From NCBI GenBank assembly GCA_964489265.1, contig CAZAXX010000003.1, positions 3,585 to 67,584 of the forward strand: DNA of 64,000 nt, read 5' to 3'. Under the pieces are notes generated by a model. That model was not told the origin of the DNA. It worked only from the letters and a program-made list of their open reading frames with translations, and ran no database searches. Source of the DNA: CAYRUP01 sp964489265 (GTDB lineage Bacteria > Pseudomonadota > Gammaproteobacteria > DSM-16500). Both the position numbers and the translations under genes were made by a program. Position 1 is the first letter of the stretch, and every line of letters begins with the position of its first letter. Of the stretch, positions 18,279 to 26,283 are shown one piece after another.

Positions 18279-18734
18279 TTAATGAACTTGTTGCCACATG
18301 CCATTTGTCATACGGCACATAATACCTGTTGTTTTAACTGTTTTACCGTGATGTTTGCTGTATGCAGCAAAGTGACGGCAATTTGGATTGCCTTGATAGG
18401 TCATCATACCGCTGGTTGGAACGACCTTATACCACATGCCAGTTTTGCTGTTTTGCCAGCTAACTGGTTGATTGACGGACGTATCGTTCATCGCTGTGGC
18501 AACATGTGCGCTGTCGCTGCTATCCATGGAATGGCCAATAACGCCACCAATTACAGCACCCACTACTGCACCAGCCGCAATAGCCCAACCGCCGCCTATA
18601 GAGCCTGCCAGGCCGCCTACAACGGCACCTGTGCCAGCCCCTACCAACGTGTTTTCTTGACGCGTATTCGTAGAGCATGCCGTTAAGCTAACAACCACAG
18701 CGGCAATGGCTACCTTCGTGAATATGTTATTCAT
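18279..18734 (-). CDS. Glycine-zipper lipoprotein, 17-kDa surface antigen-like
   Basis: The 151-residue precursor has a lipoprotein signal with lipobox LTAC (Cys about residue 20). It is followed by a glycine-zipper stretch, GAGTGAVVGGLAG through GAVVGAVIGGVIG, of the kind found in the Rickettsia 17-kDa antigen and SlyB-like outer-membrane lipoproteins. The C-terminal half has SWQNSKTGMWYKVVPT and CRHF segments similar to the 17-kDa-antigen tail. The ATG at 18734 has AGAGGA upstream and places the signal peptide correctly. A TTG ten codons earlier would give an unnatural leader. A structural envelope role is likely. Confidence 0.85.
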   Translation of the reverse strand: MNNIFTKVAIAAVVVSLTACSTNTRQENTLVGAGTGAVVGGLAGSIGGGWAIAAGAVVGAVIGGVIGHSMDSSDSAHVATAMNDTSVNQPVSWQNSKTGMWYKVVPTSGMMTYQGNPNCRHFAAYSKHHGKTVKTTGIMCRMTNGMWQQVH

Positions 18735-18841
18735 AATGGCTAATCCTCTGAAGTTAAAAGACATTCGCTAAATAGTATCGTGGTAACAACTATGATAAGT
18801 TAAATCCTTTTAAAACATCATTAGGAGTAACCCCTTAAGGT

Positions 18842-18867
18842 GTAGGGGCGGACCTATGTGTCCGCCC
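18842..18867. repeat. Half-copy of GTAGGGGCGGACC palindromic repeat
   Basis: The 26 bases match one arm of the large palindrome at 61855-61928 almost exactly (GTAGGGGCGGACCTATGTGT and on). The second arm is missing here. It stands just upstream of the 44-residue small gene. Confidence 0.8.
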
Positions 18868-18891
18868 GAGGATATAACAAGGAGGATTATC

Positions 18892-19026
18892 ATGTTTAAA
18901 AAAGCACCGCTCTGGAAATGGATTGTGATAATAATTTTAGTGATAGCTATGCCATTATTTTTTTCTTATTATCGAGGTATACAGACAAATTTAGCGATTC
19001 AAAAAACGGATGTTAAAAATCCTTAA
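18892..19026 (+). CDS. Small single-pass membrane protein (44 residues)
   Basis: This short frame has a textbook ribosome-binding site (AAGGAGG, 7 bases before ATG). It encodes a basic N-terminus (MFKKAPLWKW), one strongly hydrophobic helix (about residues 11-27) and a polar tail. The stop overlaps the AAGGAG ribosome-binding site of the next lipoprotein gene, which implies co-translation. I do not recognise the family. The signals for translation are better than for most genes nearby, so it is probably real. Confidence 0.72.
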   Translation: MFKKAPLWKWIVIIILVIAMPLFFSYYRGIQTNLAIQKTDVKNP

Positions 19027-19036
19027 GGAGTTAAGT

Positions 19037-19705
19037 ATGTCATCAGTACCGTTTCGTCGCAGTATTATGCTATTTCTCATTCCATTGTTGGCTAGTTGCG
19101 GCAATCCCTACTCGTTTGGTCCAACTAAATATGGCAGTTCCGATCATTTAGAATTTCAGGACAGAACACGCGGTGGCTTGATGGGTGATGGTGCAATTGC
19201 ATTACTTGATCGAGGCACAGAAAGTGTTTTAGTTGGTTGGGAACATTTTAATGACGGTTCACGCACGCATAATCATATTTATCGGGGCGGCGTTAAATTT
19301 AATGTCGGTTTGTTAAGTGAGCCACCACCCAAAACGATTACGAAAGCCACGTTAAATTTCACAATTGAAACGGGTGCGAAATCCGGCGGTGGATTTATTG
19401 CATCGTGTGCAAAACAATTATTAGTTGCAACGACAGATTGGCATGGCATTCCGGAAGTTGATATTGATAAAGCGGATGACACATTTCCTGGTACGTTAAT
19501 TTCTGCTGATTTACCGGATTCGTTGCTGGGTGCCAAAGTGAGTGTTGATGTAACTAATGTCGTGAAAAATTGGGTTTCGGGAAAAGTACCTAACAATGGA
19601 TTTGTGTTTGCAGCAGCGCAAGAGAAAAAAGGTGTTATTCCTGATAATGAAAAATGTTGGACTATATTGGGAAATGTGACGCTTAAGGTTGATTATACAA
19701 AATGA
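19037..19705 (+). CDS. Lipoprotein with DNRLRE-like beta-sandwich domain
   Basis: The 222-residue precursor has a lipobox LLASC (Cys about 22). The mature part is rich in beta strands. TKATLNFTIET and VSVDVTNVVKNWVSGKVPNNGFVFAA resemble the DNRLRE-type domain, whose members carry a V.V...V..W..G..N.G.V core and are found in cell-surface proteins. Function is unknown, and binding to carbohydrate or protein at the outer membrane is possible. The ATG at 19037 follows AAGGAG by 6 bases and is clearly better than an ATG 27 bases upstream that overlaps the small gene. It is in an operon with the 44-residue membrane protein. Confidence 0.6.
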   Translation: MSSVPFRRSIMLFLIPLLASCGNPYSFGPTKYGSSDHLEFQDRTRGGLMGDGAIALLDRGTESVLVGWEHFNDGSRTHNHIYRGGVKFNVGLLSEPPPKTITKATLNFTIETGAKSGGGFIASCAKQLLVATTDWHGIPEVDIDKADDTFPGTLISADLPDSLLGAKVSVDVTNVVKNWVSGKVPNNGFVFAAAQEKKGVIPDNEKCWTILGNVTLKVDYTK

Positions 19706-19714
19706 TGTTGCAAA

Positions 19715-21742
19715 TTATCTAGGTCTTGCTTTTGGTGTAGTAGGAACAGGTGTGGGTTCCGTTATGTTGCTGGCTCGCTCTGGTATATCGACTCGCAACG
19801 GTTTTTTTACTTCATCAGGAGCTGCCTGCGGGGTGTTAGCAGCAGCGCTTTTACCTAAGGTTTCTGCAGCTTTTGTAGGATTCATCCCTTGATGTATCGC
19901 TGCAGTACTACTCGGTCTGGTAGAAACAGAAGCATCTGAATCATCATTACTAGGAGACCCCAAACCACTTACACTAGTAGGGGACATCAAATCTGATTCT
20001 GATTCTCTAGACATCACACTTAATCTACTCAGGCTAGATCTAGACTCACGTTCTTGTTTTGCGTCCTGTAATTCTAGTATTTTAAGTTCTAACTTCGTTC
20101 GTTCTATCATTTTATCTTCTAAGAGCTGTCTTTGTTCTTCTAGTGAGGCCAGCCTTTTTTCTTCTAGTTCTGGATTCTCCACCGACTTCGACCTTTCATT
20201 CTCTAATTCGCTCATTGTCGCGATCATGTCATCCATTTTATCCATTTGTTCCAATTTGCTTTGCATTTTTTCCAATTTGTTTTGTATAACTATCAATTCT
20301 TCCTTGTCTCTTACTATGGTATTTGCAGCAACAGCGTGTGCAATTATACCTCCAGTAAGAGTCGCATACTTGTGTTGTGGGCTGCCAATGGCATGTCTGG
20401 CTCGTTCTTTTTTTATTTCGCTTATCCTATTTAGCCCTAACTCAACGAAGGACGACAGCTGTCTTGACACTGTTTTTGATTTCTTGTGCGCTAAACTTTT
20501 TTTTCGTTCCAAATCAGGTTCATTCTTTGCTTTCTCCTCCAATACATTACCTGTTGTAGTTAATACAAAAGCACTCCTTTTTTCGTCCGGCGTTAAAGGA
20601 ATATAGAGTTGATGTGCTCCACCCGGCGTGATAATCGGTGTTTCTTGATGTGACCAATCATCTGCTATAGGTCCTGCAAAACTATCATAATATTCTAGGT
20701 CTTTCGTAGTTACATAAGTTCTTACTGTTTTTGTAGAAGGTCCCGTGCCTATGAGACCACTTACTACAGTACCAGTTGATGCATTTGCAACTCCCAATAG
20801 AGGAGCCTCTGTAGGTGTCAATGCCCAATAGTCTCCTATTCTAGAACGCTCGCTTCCACCCTTTGAATCTGCTTGTATTTGATAAAGTACAGTACCTGCG
20901 GGTAGTCTCTTTTTCTCATTCGGTTTTGATAAATCTATTCCACCCACTAATTGAACGGCTTTACTAAACTGATCCTCTGGCTTATTTGGGAAGCCAACCA
21001 TTTCGATTTTAGCTAAGGCAAAATCGGATGCATTCTTGGCACTTTGAGTAAGACCAATAAGTTTATCTTGATATTTGCCATATAATTTCAGATCAGCCTC
21101 AGACAATTGTTCCTTTTTTTCAAGTAGCAGTTTAAATGTGTTATCTGTTAAACATAAATTCATCACTTCTACTTGATAGAGAAACTTAAATTCCGCTAAC
21201 TCTTCACCCTTTAGTGAACCTATCATTGGATTATCAGTTATGTCTGGAAATTTAAATGATTGAACCAAAACTTTAAACGCGGTAACTCTACTTGATAAAT
21301 CTTCCTCTTTCTCTTTCAGTTCCGCCTCTACCGCTGCCATTAGTTCAGGACTATCCAGCTTGTCTTGAATTTCTTGTTTAAGGTCGTCACTTATCCTTGG
21401 TTGCTTTAATTGTTTTTCAAGTTGTTCAGGCGTTTCCTTCCTAAGCTCTATAGCTCTTGCATTGAGTTTTACAACATCAACGATATCCTGCAAAGCTTGC
21501 TTATCTTCTTCAGTAGTCAATCTCGCAGCGATAGCGTCATCAGGTAAAGCTCTTTTTGCAACAGCTGTGAATTTTACTCCAGGATATGCTTTAGCAATTA
21601 ATTCATCCTTCAGTTGAAATCTGTAGGCCTTCGATTTAATCTTCTGACCTATTCTCAATTCCAAAAAATGATCATAAGAAAAACCCGGAACAGGTTCATT
21701 TGGTTGAGCTTTAGTTTCTTCTGAGTCGCGAGAAGCTGACAT
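19715..21742 (-). CDS. Large coiled-coil protein of unknown function, effector-like, with possible TNT/ART-like segment
   Basis: The 675-residue cytosol-type protein has no signal peptide. Residues 1-270 are helical and charged. Residues 280-385 contain LPAGTVLYQ, GDYWAL, AGPIA and PGGAHQ in that order, which recalls the NAD-glycohydrolase toxin TNT (P.GT.., GG.F.., AGPIAP, GGG.Q). The usual Arg after the first motif is Gln here, so this is a weak resemblance. Residues about 478-570 form a long coiled coil. Residues 570-675 are low-complexity Ser/Thr/Pro/Ala with a basic end. This layout is common among secreted effectors of intracellular bacteria. The ATG at 21742 has GAGGAG 8 bases upstream. 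A GTG two codons earlier is less likely. Confidence 0.6.
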   Translation of the reverse strand: MSASRDSEETKAQPNEPVPGFSYDHFLELRIGQKIKSKAYRFQLKDELIAKAYPGVKFTAVAKRALPDDAIAARLTTEEDKQALQDIVDVVKLNARAIELRKETPEQLEKQLKQPRISDDLKQEIQDKLDSPELMAAVEAELKEKEEDLSSRVTAFKVLVQSFKFPDITDNPMIGSLKGEELAEFKFLYQVEVMNLCLTDNTFKLLLEKKEQLSEADLKLYGKYQDKLIGLTQSAKNASDFALAKIEMVGFPNKPEDQFSKAVQLVGGIDLSKPNEKKRLPAGTVLYQIQADSKGGSERSRIGDYWALTPTEAPLLGVANASTGTVVSGLIGTGPSTKTVRTYVTTKDLEYYDSFAGPIADDWSHQETPIITPGGAHQLYIPLTPDEKRSAFVLTTTGNVLEEKAKNEPDLERKKSLAHKKSKTVSRQLSSFVELGLNRISEIKKERARHAIGSPQHKYATLTGGIIAHAVAANTIVRDKEELIVIQNKLEKMQSKLEQMDKMDDMIATMSELENERSKSVENPELEEKRLASLEEQRQLLEDKMIERTKLELKILELQDAKQERESRSSLSRLSVMSRESESDLMSPTSVSGLGSPSNDDSDASVSTRPSSTAAIHQGMNPTKAAETLGKSAAANTPQAAPDEVKKPLRVDIPERASNITEPTPVPTTPKARPR

Positions 21743-21938
21743 AAACACATCTCCTCATACGTACTTTTTTGCAAAAGTCTTACTTCTAACTATAGCATCT
21801 GAGCACATCTTATTCTGAACCTGGGAGAAAAATCGCTATAAATGAATTAACCTATTGATTATACTGGATAAAAATAGCTTTAAAAGTGCAGCCATAAATA
21901 TTTGTTTGCAAACTTATTTTATTAACTTATTGATTTTA

Positions 21939-22487
21939 TTATAAATTATATTTCACGGGATTTTCAGGACACGCTTTAAATCCACATTCAAAATAAATCG
22001 TCACGACGTTTAAACTAAGCAATAAAACAGTAATCGCAAATAACCCATTTCCAATCACACCCAATTTTGTTTTTCGTTTTGTGTATTGTCGGTCAACACT
22101 CAACATGAATGTTGTTGATGTCAGCACTAGCATTGCAATGATGAATGACCATGTATAGAGATGAAAACCAAACACAGGGTCACCATATGCGCCAGTTCCT
22201 GGCACGACATGTAATGCAATTTGTCTCAGTGCAACAAAGCTCGTGTAGAGTGCACTTAAAATCACAACTGCATAATGACTCGGTCTAAAACCAAAACGTA
22301 AATTTAATAAAAATCCTAGTGCAATGCCAAAAAACCCTAAGCGTTGATACAAACATAATGGGCATGGTAATTCGTGATAAATAATTTGAAATGCAAACGC
22401 TAATAACAAGATGGTAACGATACCGGTTAATTCAACGACGTTGCAAAAGATGTCGAGTTTGTTAATCACGGTGTTGACTGTTTTCAT
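21939..22487 (-). CDS. dsbB: DsbB-family disulfide bond formation protein
   Basis: The 182-residue protein has four to five membrane helices and the first-loop CPLC motif (Cys42, Cys45, in ELPCPLCLYQR) used by DsbB to pass electrons to quinone. The classical second cysteine pair of the second periplasmic loop is absent. Instead two cysteines lie in the C-terminal tail (ECGFKACP). This arrangement fits the DsbB subgroup found beside DUF5993 proteins. The ATG at 22487 has GAGGAAAA upstream and starts 10 bases after the DUF5993 stop, which supports an operon. Confidence 0.85.
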   Translation of the reverse strand: MKTVNTVINKLDIFCNVVELTGIVTILLLAFAFQIIYHELPCPLCLYQRLGFFGIALGFLLNLRFGFRPSHYAVVILSALYTSFVALRQIALHVVPGTGAYGDPVFGFHLYTWSFIIAMLVLTSTTFMLSVDRQYTKRKTKLGVIGNGLFAITVLLLSLNVVTIYFECGFKACPENPVKYNL

Positions 22488-22497
22488 GGCGTTTTCC

Positions 22498-22653
22498 TCA
22501 CAGATCAATCGTAAGATGTGTTGTGATATCTGAATAAAAGAAAATAGCTGCGAAAATTAATGTGATGCCTAAACAGATGAATACGCTGCGACGCTGACCG
22601 ATCCAGGCCAATATGACAGCTAATAACATTAGAAGAAAAAGTAGTAGCATCAT
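22498..22653 (-). CDS. DUF5993-like small membrane protein next to DsbB
   Basis: The 51-residue protein has two hydrophobic helices (about residues 2-18 and 25-43) joined by a basic turn (GQRR). Small proteins of this shape precede dsbB-type genes in many proteobacteria and are catalogued as DUF5993. Its stop codon TGA is shared with the GAGGAAAA ribosome-binding site of dsbB, so the two are almost certainly translated together. Two adjacent ATG codons (22653, 22650) follow a GGAG. Function is unknown; a helper of DsbB is a reasonable guess. Confidence 0.75.
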   Translation of the reverse strand: MMLLLFLLMLLAVILAWIGQRRSVFICLGITLIFAAIFFYSDITTHLTIDL

Positions 22654-22674
22654 GCTTGTATTACTCCGTCGGAG

Positions 22675-22746
22675 ATGTCATTCCCGCGTAGGCGGGAATC
22701 TATTAATCCAATATCATAGTAGATTCCCGCCTCCGCGGGAATGACA
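22675..22746. repeat. Palindromic intergenic repeat, GTCATTCCCGC family (double hairpin)
   Basis: Two 28-base arms (22675-22702 and 22719-22746) are inverted copies with a single mismatch and a 16-base spacer. Each arm itself contains the short palindrome TCCCGCG..GCGGGA, so the element can fold as one long stem or as two hairpins. The arm core equals the single element at 4413-4438. It lies between the aminotransferase stop and the DUF5993 start, both on the minus strand. Confidence 0.88.
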
Positions 22747-22800
22747 TAACCGCGGGAACGACTGATATCGCGAAATGACATGTTAATGGAAATAACAATG

Positions 22801-23754
22801 TTAATACCGAGTTCCCTTCTTACCCATGTTAATATCTTCCAAAATCAACTCTTGTAATTTTTTCGCAACCGGCCCTGGTTGCCCCGTTCCAATATTCTCA
22901 TTTTCAAATTTCACCACAGGCATTACATTCAATGTAGTCCCAGTCACAATCACTTCACGCGCCGACTGCAAATCACTCATCGAAATCGATTTCACTTTCG
23001 TCGTAAAACCCTGCTCACGCGCTAATTCACAAGTTCTAAGCATAGTCGTGCCTTTAAGAATATTATCCAATTTCGGATGCACGATCACACCTTCCTTATC
23101 CACAATCATCACATTCTCTGTCGCACTTTCTGTAATATAACCTTCTTCATCCGTACCAATAACAAAATCAAGTTTGCGATCAATTGCTTCTTTGCGCATT
23201 AATACATTCGGAAGATAATTACAGGATTTGATTTGCGCCATCCAGGATGGTTTGAAATAAACATTACTTTTCCCAATCACGACACCTTTTTCGTATTTTT
23301 CAGCAGCTGGATGACTTAGCTTATGAATCACCACATAAAATTGTGATGCAACAGAATCATAAGGACTCACCGAAAAATTTCCTGGTCCGCGTGACAGAAA
23401 AATTCGAATCATCGCATCGTTTTTATCAGCGACACGTAATGTTTCCAATACGATTTCTCGTAGTTGCTCTAGATTCAATGACGGTTGCAAAGAAATTTTT
23501 TCAGCAGAAAGATATAATCTTTCCAAATGCTCATCGAGTAAATAAACAGATCGATTGACCGCTTTAATCGCTTCAAAAACACCATCACCGCGATGCACCA
23601 TATGATCATCCAAAGGCAACAGCATCATGCGCGGATTTTTGATAATGCCACCGAACCAAGTCGAATAAAATGCATAATACTCGTCAAAAAAAGGATTTTT
23701 ATTTTTTTGCAAAGTTTCAAAAATTTTTGCTTCATCGATAACAGGTGTTGTCAT
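22801..23754 (-). CDS. Class IV PLP-dependent aminotransferase (IlvE/D-amino-acid transaminase/PabC family)
   Basis: The 317-residue protein shows fold-type IV features: HRGDGVFEA near residue 55, a lysine in IKSCNYLPNVLMRKEA (the Schiff-base lysine, about 180), the ITESATENVMIV segment and the phosphate-binding VTGTTLNVMPV region. Enzymes of this family move amino groups on branched-chain or D-amino acids, or act as aminodeoxychorismate lyase. The exact substrate cannot be fixed by eye. Its ATG overlaps the lepB stop as TAATG, so translation is coupled to the signal peptidase. Confidence 0.88.
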   Translation of the reverse strand: MTTPVIDEAKIFETLQKNKNPFFDEYYAFYSTWFGGIIKNPRMMLLPLDDHMVHRGDGVFEAIKAVNRSVYLLDEHLERLYLSAEKISLQPSLNLEQLREIVLETLRVADKNDAMIRIFLSRGPGNFSVSPYDSVASQFYVVIHKLSHPAAEKYEKGVVIGKSNVYFKPSWMAQIKSCNYLPNVLMRKEAIDRKLDFVIGTDEEGYITESATENVMIVDKEGVIVHPKLDNILKGTTMLRTCELAREQGFTTKVKSISMSDLQSAREVIVTGTTLNVMPVVKFENENIGTGQPGPVAKKLQELILEDINMGKKGTRY

Positions 23755-24527
23755 TAGATTATTTTCCCACCGAGTCGGTTCCAGCGGATTGGATGGGTTG
23801 GCTTATCATAACTCATCCAAATATAGGTTGCTTTCCCAATAATATTTTTATCAGGCAACAATCCCCACACGCGACTGTCCGCGCTCATGTCTCGATTATC
23901 GCCCATCATGAAATAATTTCCGGCAGGCACGATCACATCGAAATCATCATTTTCTTTTGCGGGAATTTGAAAGATCTGGTGTTTGACGCCCAACAAATTC
24001 TCTTGTTTTTGCGCGACTTGCCAAGGCCCATAACCATCTTCTTCATCGGTACTGTATTTTTCAAATTGCTGGGAAATTTCTTTGCCATTGATGTAAAGCG
24101 TTTTATCTTTGTAACTGACGTGATCGCCAGGAATACCAATCACGCGCTTAATCAAATCGCGTGATTCAGTAGGCGGTTCGCGAAACACAACAATGTCGCC
24201 ACGCTTTGGTTCATTGAAGGTAAGTACTTTGGTATGCAGCACCGGTAAGCGAATGCCATACGAAAATTTATTTACTAAAATAAAATCACCGATCAATAAC
24301 GTAGGCTTTAAAGAACCCGATGGAATTCGAAACGGTTCAAACGCAAATGAGCGAACTGCAAAAACAAGCAATAAAATAGGAAAAAAAGAACGTGCATAAT
24401 CAATGATGACAGGCATATTTGTTGACGATTTTTTTCGTTTTGGCGCCCAAAAAATAATGTCTAGCAGTGCGATCGCTCCACTGATCACGACAGCATAAAA
24501 AAGGATTAATTCAAAATTTAAATTCAT
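23754..24527 (-). CDS. lepB: Signal peptidase I (LepB)
   Basis: The 257-residue membrane protease removes signal peptides on the periplasmic face. Two N-terminal helices (about 5-26 and 45-62) precede the catalytic domain. RIPSGSLKPTLLIGD holds the catalytic Ser72. LIKRVIGIPGD holds the general-base Lys127. GDNRDMSADSRVWG is box E. The residue after the serine is Leu where Met is usual, a tolerated change. GGAGAGACC precedes the ATG. In most gammaproteobacteria lepB sits with lepA and rnc, but here it is coupled to an aminotransferase. Confidence 0.96.
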   Translation of the reverse strand: MNLNFELILFYAVVISGAIALLDIIFWAPKRKKSSTNMPVIIDYARSFFPILLLVFAVRSFAFEPFRIPSGSLKPTLLIGDFILVNKFSYGIRLPVLHTKVLTFNEPKRGDIVVFREPPTESRDLIKRVIGIPGDHVSYKDKTLYINGKEISQQFEKYSTDEEDGYGPWQVAQKQENLLGVKHQIFQIPAKENDDFDVIVPAGNYFMMGDNRDMSADSRVWGLLPDKNIIGKATYIWMSYDKPTHPIRWNRLGGKII

Positions 24528-24560
24528 GGTCTCTCCGCGTTGGTCTTAAGACAGGAATTA

Positions 24561-24629
24561 TACCCAATGATTGCTAGAAAATCTTCGATATTTAACTGTC
24601 TGAGTGTACAAGGAAATATTCATTGGGTA
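24561..24629. promoter_or_regulatory. Spaced inverted repeat upstream of the outer-membrane protein gene
   Basis: TACCCAATGA (24561-24570) and TCATTGGGTA (24620-24629) are exact inverted copies 49 bases apart in the gap between divergent lepB and the barrel-protein gene. They could be paired operator half-sites for a looping regulator. No promoter consensus is clear. Confidence 0.35.
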
Positions 24630-24667
24630 ACATTAGCTGACTTCAATTCATAAGCAAGGAAACGGTA

Positions 24668-25360
24668 ATGACAAGGACGATTTATAGTAAATTCATTTTC
24701 TGTGCGTGCACGTTGGTATTCTCAGCGGGGAGTTTTGCACAAGATCATCCATTTTACGTGGCTGCAAATGCAGGGATCATTCAGGGTAATTTTAGTAATT
24801 CCTACTTGGATCAAACTGACATTATTAAACAAAATATTGCGGAATCTGTCGAACAGCATGGCTATACGGGTGGACTTGCGATTGGGTACAGCAAGTTATA
24901 TCACGAGAAATATTTGCTAGGCGCTGAATTATCCGGAAATTTGGATTCACATAATGCGACTTTTCAAAGTGGCGCAGCAAGCTCTGCATTTTCAGACACG
25001 ACACAAATTAACAATCATTTTGATCTCACTTTTGTGCCTGGCATTTTACTGAGTGAGTCAACTTCCGCTTATTTAAAATTAGGTGTTTCAGTGGCCTATG
25101 TCGAAGACAATCTCACCTCGCCTGCTGGCTTTGGGGCAACGCCATCACCTTTTAACAGTAGTAATCACGCAACAGGTTTTGCAGCTGGTTTGGGAATTCA
25201 AAAATCGATGAGCGAACGTGTTTCTGTTTTTGCGGAAGGTGATTATCACGATTATGGCACGGTTAATTTTGCTAACTTCCAAAATTTTTCTACTAGTTAC
25301 ATACACTCTGCGCATGTTTACTCGTATGGGGTTGTGTTAGGTATGGCTTATCATTGGTAA
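24668..25360 (+). CDS. Outer-membrane beta-barrel protein (OmpA-like/Opacity porin-like)
   Basis: The 230-residue precursor has a signal peptide (about 1-24, ending GSFA before QDHPF). It then has alternating hydrophobic strands of an eight-stranded-type barrel: FYVAANAGII, GYTGGLAIGY, YLLGAELSG, STSAYLKLGVSVAYV, GFAAGLGIQ, VSVFAEGDYHDYG and YSYGVVLGMAYHW. The last residue is Trp in HW, which fits the C-terminal aromatic signature for BAM recognition. Function is likely structural, adhesive or immune-related. It is transcribed alone, and a palindromic repeat follows its stop immediately. Confidence 0.85.
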   Translation: MTRTIYSKFIFCACTLVFSAGSFAQDHPFYVAANAGIIQGNFSNSYLDQTDIIKQNIAESVEQHGYTGGLAIGYSKLYHEKYLLGAELSGNLDSHNATFQSGAASSAFSDTTQINNHFDLTFVPGILLSESTSAYLKLGVSVAYVEDNLTSPAGFGATPSPFNSSNHATGFAAGLGIQKSMSERVSVFAEGDYHDYGTVNFANFQNFSTSYIHSAHVYSYGVVLGMAYHW

Positions 25361-25361
25361 T

Positions 25362-25440
25362 CTGTCATCCTGAACGCAGTGAAGGATCTCCCGATAATAT
25401 GAGGAGATCCTTCGAGCAAAAAGCGCTCTCAGGATGACAG
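25362..25440. repeat. Palindromic intergenic repeat, GTCATCCTGA/GGATCTCC family
   Basis: Outer arms CTGTCATCCTGA (25362-25373) and TCAGGATGACAG (25429-25440) and inner arms AAGGATCTCC (25382-25391) and GGAGATCCTT (25403-25412) form a long stem. Reverse-complemented, it is nearly identical to 14258-14333, including the loop and the AGAGCGCTTT segment. It separates the convergent barrel-protein and ankyrin genes and may stop transcription. Confidence 0.88.
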
Positions 25441-25452
25441 CCTACATGAGAA

Positions 25453-26253
25453 TTAATTTTTTCTCATCAACGTTGCAACTGCTGCAGCTGTTGTTACAAC
25501 CGCTCCAACACAAAGGGATGTGACTACGGTTTTATCTGATAACCACCAAAAGCTGCTGCTATTGTTAGAAAGCTTAACACCTTCTTTTTTTGCAGAATCA
25601 ACTTTATGTAGTTTGTAATATAACTCAATATGTCTTTTTATAATTGCGGCCGATTCATCAATCGTTGCTTGATTTATCGGTGTCGCAATATACTCTCGGC
25701 GGGCACCACGTTCAGCCAAGAGTTTAGCGCACCCAATGTGTCCATGCTGTGCTGCAGCAGAAATGAGTGACTCATATCGATAACCCTTATTCACATCAGC
25801 ACCATTTTTAATAAGTGTTTTAATCATTTCATCCTGCCCTTTTATACAAGCAAGATATAATGGCGTCCCAAGATCCGTACGCCTATTAACTTTGGCATCT
25901 TCCTCTTGTATCAGCCATTCAACAACATCACGTCTGTCAGCTCTTACCGCTTCCATTAAGAGTGTACCGCATCTACCTTCTTTATTGATGAGTAAATCAC
26001 CTTCATAATCTTGAAGTATTTCGTCATTACCTTCTGCGGTTAAGTACGTTTTAAAACCCATTACATCAGTGTCAGTATACTTAACCAAAACACGACCCTT
26101 TTCATCATGAATAGCATCTTCCCCTTCTCTTTCTGCATCTGAAGAATTTTCTAATAATTTTCTGATTTGTCTTTTACATTCTTCCAAAGGCTGGGTCTTA
26201 AAAAGCTCTGCAGCCATTACTACGATGTCACTTATACCAATTCTACTTTTCAT
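25453..26253 (-). CDS. Ankyrin-repeat protein with C-terminal membrane segment
   Basis: The 266-residue protein has about three to four ankyrin repeats in the middle (about 100-205), with GTLLMEAVRADRRDVVEWLI, GTPLYLACIKGQDEMIKTLI, NGADVN and SLISAAAQHGHIGCAKLLAERGA. The N-terminal 90 residues are helical and not recognised. Near the end, residues about 240-262 form a hydrophobic helix followed by MRKN. No signal peptide is present. In intracellular bacteria such proteins are often delivered to host cells and anchored in host membranes, but that is inference here. The ATG at 26253 is used rather than a TTG five codons earlier. Confidence 0.78.
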   Translation of the reverse strand: MKSRIGISDIVVMAAELFKTQPLEECKRQIRKLLENSSDAEREGEDAIHDEKGRVLVKYTDTDVMGFKTYLTAEGNDEILQDYEGDLLINKEGRCGTLLMEAVRADRRDVVEWLIQEEDAKVNRRTDLGTPLYLACIKGQDEMIKTLIKNGADVNKGYRYESLISAAAQHGHIGCAKLLAERGARREYIATPINQATIDESAAIIKRHIELYYKLHKVDSAKKEGVKLSNNSSSFWWLSDKTVVTSLCVGAVVTTAAAVATLMRKN

Positions 26254-26283
26254 AAATTCTCTATCCAAAAAAACGTGTCATCC

